Shown piece after piece: positions 7,173-12,278 of a DNA stretch of 12,315 bases. Every line of letters starts with the position of its first letter. Positions within the stretch are counted from its first letter, which is position 1. The stretch is from positions 1-12,315 of the forward strand of contig JAYRWD010000010.1 of the NCBI GenBank assembly GCA_041918255.1, written 5' to 3'. The notes under the pieces were generated by a model. It ran no database searches. It had not been told where the DNA came from and saw only the letters and a program-made list of their open reading frames with translations. The position numbers were made by a program, and so were the translations under genes. The DNA is from JAYRWD01 sp041918255. Lineage in GTDB: Bacteria > Patescibacteriota > Dojkabacteria > B142 > WJKM01.

Positions 7173-7400
7173 TTAGCAAATATTCTTTTTATTATGCTGG
7201 CATTGGATATTTTCCAATTTACAAATGTATTTTAGACGTGTAGAAAGATAGCGGATTTGCAGACATGTTTTTAAAAATGATTTATGTTTTTCCGGAGGGA
7301 TTACACCATAATTTTCCAAGTCTAAGATTAATTCATTACATGAAAATATTACTTTTTCAAGAATGAAATAAAGGTTTTGATCATACATGATTTTCTTCAT
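7173..7400 (-). CDS. Small Cys-containing helical protein, unknown function
   Basis: This 75-residue protein (ATG at 7400, TAA at 7173) has no family I can name. It reads as two or three amphipathic helices: about 6-28 (L-Y-F-I-L-E-K-V-I-F-S-C), a turn around G-V-I-P-P (32-36), then about 37-63, ending in a Cys/Lys/Asn-rich tail. There is no signal peptide or membrane span. It is divergent from the XRE regulator, with 60-96 bp between starts depending on the regulator's start, and has its own promoter (TTGAAC, 16 bp, TATACA) plus direct repeats over that promoter. The arrangement resembles a regulated partner gene of the XRE protein, as in antitoxin or prophage-type modules; that is inference from layout alone. 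Confidence 0.6.
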   Translation of the reverse strand: MKKIMYDQNLYFILEKVIFSCNELILDLENYGVIPPEKHKSFLKTCLQIRYLSTRLKYICKLENIQCQHNKKNIC

Positions 7401-7431
7401 ATAGAATAAGTTTGTATACAGTATAGAATAA
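7400..7431. promoter_or_regulatory. Candidate operator: 10-bp direct repeat plus short inverted repeat
   Basis: TATAGAATAA occurs at 7400-7409 and again at 7422-7431, exactly 22 bp apart (about two helical turns), and between them lies the inverted repeat TATAC-a-GTATA (7415-7425). All of this overlaps the predicted minus-strand promoter of the small gene and faces the XRE regulator, so it is a natural binding site for that regulator. Confidence 0.4.
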
Positions 7432-7440
7432 AAGGTTCAA
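7413..7440 (-). promoter_or_regulatory. Promoter for the small gene at 7173-7400
   Basis: On the minus strand: TTGAAC (7440-7435), 16-bp spacer, TATACA (7418-7413). The predicted start near 7406 leaves only about 6 nt before the ATG, so the mRNA would be nearly leaderless. Confidence 0.45.
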
Positions 7441-7460
7441 TATATCAATGATCTTTCTAT

Positions 7461-7488
7461 TTGAATATCGAAGAAAATGAATTATTAT
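7461..7488 (+). promoter_or_regulatory. Possible promoter giving a leaderless XRE message
   Basis: TTGAAT (7461-7466), 16-bp spacer, TATTAT (7483-7488), then 8 nt to the ATG at 7497. If used, the mRNA starts at or within two nt of the ATG, and the in-frame TTG at 7461 would be the -35 box rather than a start codon. Confidence 0.35.
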
Positions 7489-7496
7489 CAAACAAT

Positions 7497-8093
7497 ATGA
7501 ATGTCAAAAAGATAGGCAGAAAAATAAAACAGGCGCGGGTAGAGGCTGGGCTTTCTCAGGCAGCACTGGGAGAGAAAATTGGTGTGACATGGGAGATGAT
7601 CAGCCGGTATGAAAACGGTAGAAGTAGCCCACATAAATATCTTGAGGAAATGTCTGAGATACTGCATAAGCCTTTAGTCTACTTTGTAGATGATGAAACT
7701 TATTTTCGACAGAGCGAATTGGGGGACAAGGTAAATGATGTGATGATGGGTTATTCCTCTGGGGTTTCATATATGGCGCCCCTGTTTGACACGTACGAAG
7801 AATTCCAACAGGAAGGAGCCCAGTCCACACGATCTTTGCGGTATGTGGTACCAGCATGGGTAGCACAGAAATTTAGGAAGGTATTTGTTTTTCGCACTAA
7901 TGATATCGATGTAAGCGAAATTGGTTTATCAGCCAGCGATGTCTTGATTGCAACAGCAGATTTTGAAGATAACGATGGAAAGTACTGTCTGTATTATGAA
8001 AAGACTAAACGAAAAATGTACGTGTCTAAAGAAAATAAATCAGGGACCTGTCTTGGAAAACTTATATATGCGGAAAAAAGGTTCAATTCGTAG
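7497..8093 (+). CDS. XRE-family regulator with degenerate LexA/S24-like C-terminal domain
   Basis: With the ATG at 7497 the protein has 198 residues; an in-frame TTG at 7461 would add 12. Residues about 5-60 are a classic XRE (Cro/CI) helix-turn-helix (G-R-K-I-K-Q-A-R, G-L-S-Q-A-A-L-G-E-K, R-Y-E-N-G-R-S-S-P). Residues about 115-195 have the strand pattern of the S24/LexA domain (V-V-P-A-W-V, V-F-V-F-R, L-S-A-S-D-V-L-I-A, and a late G-K-L-I strand). The G-D-S-M catalytic loop is replaced by N-D-I-D (135-138) and no equivalent Lys is evident, so self-cleavage is unlikely. It is probably a ligand- or partner-responsive repressor. Codon and base use (cag, ggg, cgg runs) looks less AT-rich than its neighbours, a hint of transfer. 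It faces a small divergent gene and a candidate operator. Confidence 0.8.
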   Translation: MNVKKIGRKIKQARVEAGLSQAALGEKIGVTWEMISRYENGRSSPHKYLEEMSEILHKPLVYFVDDETYFRQSELGDKVNDVMMGYSSGVSYMAPLFDTYEEFQQEGAQSTRSLRYVVPAWVAQKFRKVFVFRTNDIDVSEIGLSASDVLIATADFEDNDGKYCLYYEKTKRKMYVSKENKSGTCLGKLIYAEKRFNS

Positions 8094-8161
8094 CTTTACG
8101 TTGTTTACTGATAATCTTCGCTTTCGAACTATTTCAAAAGAAAAATTCCAAGAGTTACCCC

Positions 8162-8220
8162 AAACCCTAGTAGAGCGAGCATAGCGTTGTTATATGGATT
8201 GTCTAACCTTTCTAGGGTTT
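8162..8220. repeat. 9-bp perfect inverted repeat with 41-nt interior
   Basis: AAACCCTAG (8162-8170) and CTAGGGTTT (8212-8220) are exact reverse complements. The right arm runs into TTTTACCC, so it might serve as a weak terminator for the XRE gene, 69 bp upstream, but the large loop makes that uncertain. Confidence 0.4.
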
Positions 8221-8327
8221 TACCCATTAAGCGTTGTATGGAAAATAGCCCAGGTTGACAGTTTTTCATCTCCATATTTCAAAAAGCTGACTTTTGATTG
8301 AAGGAGCTAGAAAAGAAGGTGATATTG

Positions 8328-8381
8328 TATCTAAAGTTTCTTAGAAAGTTTATTAAGCAATAGATGTTGCTACTTTAGATA
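8328..8381. repeat. 10-bp inverted repeat enclosing two small hairpins
   Basis: Outer arms TATCTAAAGT (8328-8337) and ACTTTAGATA (8372-8381) are perfect complements. Inside are TTTC-tta-GAAA (8337-8347, sharing one base with the outer arm) and AGCAA-tagatg-TTGCT (8356-8371, directly abutting the right arm). The fold would be a compact three-way junction. No T-tract follows on either strand, so it is not an ordinary terminator. Confidence 0.45.
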
Positions 8382-8417
8382 AACGAATTAGTTAGGGAAC
8401 TTGAGGTTTAATGGTTG

Positions 8418-9086
8418 CTAATCTTTCCCAGCAAGCTTATTCCGTACTTCAGTCCTTTCTGTTTCCAAAGAATTTAATAGTTGCTCAAATTTACTTTCCA
8501 GCCTTACAAAATCAGAAAGTGTCTGTGAAATTTTCAATTGTGTAATAAATGCGTCAGCTTCATCTGAAAATTTCGTGATGGATTTTTGCTCAGTTAGTTG
8601 ACTATTATATTCACCCAGGAGGGAGTAGACTTCCTGAAGCGCTAATGTGTATGGCTCCAGGAAGCTCTTGAGGATTAAACTATGTAATTCCTCCGAATGC
8701 CTTGTATTCATTTGGGTAAGATTTTCGACAGCTTTTTCGAGATCAGATTTGGCTCGATTAAATTTTTCCTCGTTTAAATTATCTGTCGCATAATCATCAA
8801 CGCTAATTTTTGAAAGATTAATGAGGGTTGTAGCGTCTGAAAGATCGTTCTCAATTTGAATTAGTTTTAGCTCGCTATCCTTCGAGGTCATGTTCTTGTA
8901 TTTCTCAAATTGCTGTTGTCGCGTTTGAACGTAATCATTCATCCGGGTAACGACTTCGCGCATTGAATTAGTTTGATCTGAACTGGTGAGATTTTGTGCG
9001 GGCACCGTGTTTTTGATGCTTGTGAATATCATGAGCAATGCCACGACAACAACAGAAAAACGGTAGAAAAGTTTATTTTTATTCAT
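8418..9086 (-). CDS. Exported coiled-coil protein of unknown function
   Basis: I use the ATG at 9086 (222 residues); a TTG directly before it is the alternative. The N-terminus is a Sec signal peptide: K-N-K basic start, hydrophobic core V-V-V-V-A-L-L-M-I-F-T (about 12-22), and a likely cleavage after V-P-A (about residue 30). The mature part is almost entirely charged, helix-forming sequence with heptad-like Leu spacing (for example around L-S-D-A-T-T-L-I-N-L and F-V-R-L-E-S-K-F-E-Q-L-L), and has no cysteine or recognisable enzyme motif. It is probably a periplasmic/cell-wall-facing helical bundle. It begins 4 nt after the stop of the upstream membrane-protein gene, so the two are co-transcribed and probably work together. 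I do not recognise the family. Confidence 0.75.
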   Translation of the reverse strand: MNKNKLFYRFSVVVVALLMIFTSIKNTVPAQNLTSSDQTNSMREVVTRMNDYVQTRQQQFEKYKNMTSKDSELKLIQIENDLSDATTLINLSKISVDDYATDNLNEEKFNRAKSDLEKAVENLTQMNTRHSEELHSLILKSFLEPYTLALQEVYSLLGEYNSQLTEQKSITKFSDEADAFITQLKISQTLSDFVRLESKFEQLLNSLETERTEVRNKLAGKD

Positions 9087-9090
9087 CAAG

Positions 9091-9492
9091 TTAGTTATTA
9101 ACAGGTGAAGATAGGGGTGGTTCGATACCGCTAACTAGAGCCTTTATTGCATCAAGTTCTTTTGAATATGTTGTGAAATCAGCTTTGTTTTCATCGAGCT
9201 TTTTTTCGAGATCTTTTGAATTGTTCGTCTCGAGGGTATTTTGTAATGTTTTGTTTATTCCTTCGACTCGATCGAGAAGTTCTTGTGGGTTTTGCTTAGG
9301 TTTATTGTTGAGCGAGATTAAACTAGAACTCACGATTACTACGGAACCTATTACAAGAAATAGCATACATGAAACCATCAGGATTAGCATTAGTTTTCGT
9401 TCAAAGGGCAACGTTGTAAACCATTGTTTGAGTTTTTGGTGGAGTTTCATTTTTTGGGGTGTTTTTGGCAGATCAAGGGTAATTTCTTCCAC
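9091..9492 (-). CDS. Single-span membrane protein with extracytoplasmic coiled coil
   Basis: This 133-residue protein starts with GTG at 9492; a downstream in-frame ATG (residue 15) is possible. Residues 1-33 are a basic cytoplasmic tail (several Lys plus P-F-E-R-K), 34-60 a single strongly hydrophobic span (L-M-L-I-L-M-V ... L-F-L-V-I-G-S-V-V-I-V), and 61-133 a charged helical segment (L-D-R-V-E-G-I-N-K-T-L-Q, K-K-L-D-E-N-K-A-D-F) ending in a Pro/Ser-rich tail. By the positive-inside rule the C-terminal part faces outwards, the same side as the exported coiled-coil protein encoded 4 nt downstream. The pair may form an envelope complex. The promoter candidate is a minus-strand TATAAT at 9519-9524. 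Function not recognised. Confidence 0.7.
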   Translation of the reverse strand: MEEITLDLPKTPQKMKLHQKLKQWFTTLPFERKLMLILMVSCMLFLVIGSVVIVSSSLISLNNKPKQNPQELLDRVEGINKTLQNTLETNNSKDLEKKLDENKADFTTYSKELDAIKALVSGIEPPLSSPVNN

Positions 9493-9518
9493 GACTGAAT
9501 TGTAATATTTTCTATCTT

Positions 9519-9524
9519 ATTATA
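9519..9524 (-). promoter_or_regulatory. -10 candidate for the membrane-protein unit
   Basis: A minus-strand TATAAT lies 26 bp before the GTG at 9492, predicting a leader of about 20 nt without a Shine-Dalgarno site. It is embedded in a TA-repeat stretch, so its significance is limited. Confidence 0.3.
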
Positions 9525-9557
9525 TATATCTTTTGATGAAAAATAGCAAGATTTTTC

Positions 9558-9587
9558 TGTACAAATAGTTTTGTGTCGAGTTATAAT
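9558..9587 (+). promoter_or_regulatory. Promoter candidate for the T-box/aspS transcript
   Basis: TGTACA (9558-9563, 4 of 6 to TTGACA), 18-bp spacer, perfect TATAAT (9582-9587). The predicted start near 9594 gives a leader of roughly 225 nt before the aspS ATG, a normal size for a T-box leader. Confidence 0.45.
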
Positions 9588-9593
9588 CTGAAG

Positions 9594-9795
9594 TAATTTT
9601 ACAATAATTGCTACAGTAAAATAACCTAAACAGAAATCGGCCCTAGTCTGAAAGGTCGAAAGTAAATGTGACTTGTTATTCCACAACTTAATAATTTGAT
9701 TTTGAGATTGGTTTAAAATTATTTTTAAACTGAATTAGGGTGGCACCGCGAGAATTTTATTTCGCCCCGCGCAAGTTATTGGCGCGGGTTTTTTT
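9594..9795 (+). promoter_or_regulatory. T-box riboswitch leader of aspS
   Basis: The T-box sequence AGGGTGGCACCGCG is at 9737-9750, including the UGGCACC bulge that pairs with the 3' end of uncharged tRNA. The antiterminator forms from GGG (9738-9740) with CCC (9766-9768) and GCGA (9748-9751) with TCGC (9762-9765). The same CCC also begins the terminator stem, so the two folds exclude each other. Upstream is a hairpin in the stem III position (GTTTAAAA/TTTTAAAC, 9711-9730), and two others lie at 9596-9622 and 9637-9659. I could not place a canonical stem I or read the specifier codon; GAC or GAU would be expected for aspartate. Uncharged tRNA should favour read-through into aspS. The 5' limit is taken from the promoter guess. 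Confidence 0.85.
9766..9795 (+). terminator. T-box-controlled terminator
   Basis: GC-rich stem CCCGCGC (9766-9772) / GCGCGGG (9782-9788), 9-nt loop, then seven T (9789-9795). It ends 25 bp before the aspS ATG, and its left arm is shared with the antiterminator. Confidence 0.9.
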
Positions 9796-9819
9796 GTTTA
9801 ATTTTTAGTTTTTCTTTTA

Positions 9820-11628
9820 ATGAAAACACGAATTTTATCGGATGAACTCTCAAAATATGTCGGCGAGGAGGTATTGTTGCGTGGGTGGTTGAATGCGATC
9901 CGCGCGCTGGGCAAGATTAGTTTTGTAATTCTACGCGACCGAAAGGGTTACATACAAGTTGTGGTTGCTGATAAAACTGAATTTCAGAAGGTGAAGGACT
10001 TGCAGCCTGGGTCGATTCTTTCAATTCTTGGTAAGGTACAGAAATCAGCTCAAGCTGAATTGGGTTTTGAAATTGTGGATCCGGATATTACTGTTGATGT
10101 TAGTGTGAATGAGCCAGCTCCGGTAGAATACGTGAAGGCAGACATGAAGGCTGATCTAGAAACTATTTTGGATTACCGACCTATTACTCTACGGAATGAG
10201 AAGATTCGTTCGGTTTTTAAAATTCAAGCTGAAATCGCTCACGCGTATCGGTTGTACATGCATGACATTGTGGGCGCTACTGAATACTTTGGCCCGGGTA
10301 TCATAGGTGCCTCGTCTGAAGGTGGTTCGGAATTTTTCAATGTGGATTATTTTGATCACAAAGCTACTCTCGCGCAAAGTAACCAGCTTTACAAACAGAT
10401 GCTTGTTGGAGTTTACGAGAGGACTTTTGCTATTCTTCCATTTTTTCGTGCTGAGAATTCGAATACTGTACGTCATCTAACTGAAGGGAAGCAACTGGAA
10501 TTTGAAATGGGTTTTTTTAATTCTTGGACTGAGGTAATGGATGTGGAGGAAGGATTTATTAAATTTTTGGTAAAACATTTGAAACAGAACGCGTTGAATG
10601 AACTGAAGGCCGTTGGGACTGAGTTTGTCTCCGCGCCGGAAGATGTTGCTTTTCCTAGAATTTCTATCAAAGAGGCGCAACAACTTTACTTTGAGCGAAC
10701 TGGAATTGATGAACGTTCGGAAAATGACCTAAGCCCAGCTGCGGAGAAAGAATTATGTAAATACGCAAAGGAGAAGTTCGGTACTGACCTGATCTTTATC
10801 ACTGATTGGTCGGTGGCAAAAAGACCGTTCTACTCATTTCCAAGTGAATCCGAGCCTACGCTAACTAATACTTTTGACTTGCTCTGTGCTGGAACCGAGA
10901 TTACCTCTGGAGGTCAGCGTCGGCATACTTATGAAGCGATGGTGGAAGGGATCAAAATGAAGGGGATGAATCCAGATGATTTTATTGATTATTTGAGTAT
11001 TTTCAAATTTGGTATGCCTCCGCACGGAGGATTTGGTATCGGGCTTGAGCGACTTACTATGACTATTCTTCGGTTGCAGAATATTCGTGAAGCCTCTCTC
11101 TTTCCTTCAGATCCTAGGCGGGTCGCTGGGGTTCGAATCAAAGCGAAGACGATAACTGGTAGCGAGAACATTCGAAACGAGATTATTAATCGGTTGAAAT
11201 CTAATTCGATGGAATTTGAACATAAGGTCCACGAACCTACTCCGACTTCCGAAGATTCGGCTCGGGTGAGGGGTACGAAAAAAGAGGAGGGGATCAAGGC
11301 AATTATTTTAGTTGGAAAGCAATCCAAGCAGAATTACCAATTTAATGTTCCTGCGTATTTGAAGCTGGATATGAAGAAAGTAGCTGGTATCGTGGGTGAA
11401 AAATGCGAATTCGAGAAACCTGAGTTAATCGAAAAGAGATATGGTATCATTATCGGCGGCGTACCACCATTTGGCAATCTGCTAGGGATGAAGACTTATT
11501 TTGATAAGAAAATTCAAGAAACCAAACGCGCGGCTTTCAATTGCGGGCTACAAACTGAGTCGATTGTGATGGGGAGTAGTGATTTGATAAAGTTAGTAAA
11601 TCCGGAGATGGTAGAGTGCGCGTCATAG
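9820..11628 (+). CDS. aspS: Aspartyl-tRNA synthetase (archaeal type) fused to a C-terminal YbaK/INS-like editing domain
   Basis: This class II synthetase charges tRNA-Asp (and, in many bacteria with this type, tRNA-Asn) with aspartate. The OB-fold anticodon domain is at about 15-110 (L-R-G-W-L-N, L-R-D-R-K-G). The catalytic core has S-E-G-G-S-E, Q-S-N-Q-L-Y-K-Q (186-193), motif 2 F-R-A-E ... R-H (209-212, 218-219), and motif 3 G-F-G-I-G-L-E-R-L (404-412). The archaeal/short form normally stops just after F-P-x-D-P-R-R (428-434 here). This protein continues to 602: residues about 448-602 match YbaK/ProX-type deacylases, with H471 and T-x-x-D-S-A-R near the start, K493 (the conserved Lys position), G-G-V-P-P-F-G (546-552), and F-N-C-G (573-576). 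The frame runs through without a break. It is controlled by a T-box leader and has no Shine-Dalgarno site. Confidence 0.95.
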   Translation: MKTRILSDELSKYVGEEVLLRGWLNAIRALGKISFVILRDRKGYIQVVVADKTEFQKVKDLQPGSILSILGKVQKSAQAELGFEIVDPDITVDVSVNEPAPVEYVKADMKADLETILDYRPITLRNEKIRSVFKIQAEIAHAYRLYMHDIVGATEYFGPGIIGASSEGGSEFFNVDYFDHKATLAQSNQLYKQMLVGVYERTFAILPFFRAENSNTVRHLTEGKQLEFEMGFFNSWTEVMDVEEGFIKFLVKHLKQNALNELKAVGTEFVSAPEDVAFPRISIKEAQQLYFERTGIDERSENDLSPAAEKELCKYAKEKFGTDLIFITDWSVAKRPFYSFPSESEPTLTNTFDLLCAGTEITSGGQRRHTYEAMVEGIKMKGMNPDDFIDYLSIFKFGMPPHGGFGIGLERLTMTILRLQNIREASLFPSDPRRVAGVRIKAKTITGSENIRNEIINRLKSNSMEFEHKVHEPTPTSEDSARVRGTKKEEGIKAIILVGKQSKQNYQFNVPAYLKLDMKKVAGIVGEKCEFEKPELIEKRYGIIIGGVPPFGNLLGMKTYFDKKIQETKRAAFNCGLQTESIVMGSSDLIKLVNPEMVECAS

Positions 11629-11755
11629 AAAAGGAAGGTTGGGTTGTATGCCAATTATTCTGGCTAACAGGTCGTGTTTGTAAAGATTATCTCAGCGGAC
11701 ATCTAGAAACGCACAAGTGTAATTGAGAAATTTTATGATTGGGTATAAAAAATAA

Positions 11756-11965
11756 TTAGGTACCCGCATTAAATCTTTGTTGAGTGCATTGTCGAATTTG
11801 CACGCCTGCCACAGTAATTAAACATGCTCTTCCCTGGTCACAAACTTAATTAGTGACAGGACAGATATCTTGTTGATTACCTACCTGCTGAACTCCCTTA
11901 GGGGCAGGAATGTCTCCCGATCCAGAAATGCTTGTCATTAGATTAGTTGTAAAAGATAAAGACAA
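11756..11965 (-). pseudogene. Possible decayed small Cys-containing protein gene
   Basis: In one minus-strand frame, 39 codons (11965-11849) and then 29 codons (11845-11759) are open, separated by one TAA at 11846-11848 and closed by TAA at 11756-11758. The translation reads like protein on both sides of the internal stop (G-S-G-D-I-P-A-P-K-G, then D-I-C-P-V-T-N, stop, V-C-D-Q-G-R-A-C, R-Q-C-T-Q-Q-R-F-N-A-G-T), with four cysteines reminiscent of a small secreted domain. A further stop lies upstream at 11966-11968, and no start or signal peptide is intact. The family is not recognised. Confidence 0.25.
11833..11860. repeat. Bulged inverted repeat at the internal stop of the decayed ORF
   Basis: CCTGGTCAC (11833-11841) pairs with GTGACAGG (11853-11860) as eight base pairs with one bulged G and an 11-nt AT-rich loop. 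The internal TAA of the minus-strand reading frame lies in that loop. Confidence 0.4.
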
Positions 11966-12003
11966 TTATGTAAGTGCAGTATTTGAAGTTGTTCCTAAAC
12001 TTA

Positions 12004-12035
12004 AATAGCTTGCTTCATAAAAAGGTTAAGCTATT
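12004..12035. repeat. 8-bp perfect inverted repeat
   Basis: AATAGCTT (12004-12011) and AAGCTATT (12028-12035) flank a 16-nt interior. No T-tract follows on either strand, so it is not a standard terminator. Confidence 0.35.
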
Positions 12036-12269
12036 GTACAACGAATTCTTCAAGGGTTTTCTATGCTTATTCGTCAATATATCTATTTCTTGGGTGTATT
12101 AGAAAAGGTAAAAATAACAATAGTAGTTGCTATCTCTAATTAGGATGCAAATGTATATATAATAATTATACCTAAATTCTAGATTCGGTTGCAACACTCA
12201 ATATTGGTAAAGCCCCTTATTCTATAATTTATCTACCTCTTTTCTATCCCGAACTTTTTTCGGCTATTT

Positions 12270-12278
12270 TGCTAAAAT
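12270..12278 (+). promoter_or_regulatory. Extended -10 promoter pointing out of the window
   Basis: TGCTAAAAT is a TGn extension followed by TAAAAT (5 of 6 to TATAAT), with a predicted start near 12285. An ATG at 12305 in the last bases of the window could belong to its gene, but too little sequence remains to say. Confidence 0.4.

Larger units (their letters stand above)
8094..8417. other. 324-bp stretch without a credible gene, rich in inverted repeats
   Basis: I find no intact gene. It holds a 9-bp inverted repeat (8162-8170 / 8212-8220), a near-direct repeat AGCGTTGT...TATGGA (8183-8198 and 8230-8242), and a three-way-junction-like structure at 8328-8381. Short protein-like runs in two plus frames are broken by many stops and may be decayed coding sequence. 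It separates the accessory XRE patch from the membrane-protein unit. Confidence 0.5.

Noticed and set aside
7948..8184. 78-codon plus-strand frame overlapping the end of the XRE gene
   Set aside because: Most of it is the XRE gene read in another frame; the 30 or so residues beyond are not recognisable and end inside an inverted repeat.
9447..9686. 79-codon minus-strand frame upstream of the membrane-protein gene
   Set aside because: It lies across the T-box leader and the aspS promoter candidate, overlaps the start of the membrane-protein gene, and has no recognisable protein features.
10189..10683. Several minus-strand frames inside aspS
   Set aside because: They are shadows of the well-supported aspS reading frame.
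11125..11145. GGTTCGAATC, resembling a tRNA T-loop
   Set aside because: It is inside the aspS coding sequence and no acceptor, D or anticodon arms surround it.
11910..12008. 32-residue plus-strand ORF
   Set aside because: Protein-like but very short, preceded by an in-frame stop close upstream, without promoter or start context, and overlapping the minus-strand trace; mentioned only as a finding.
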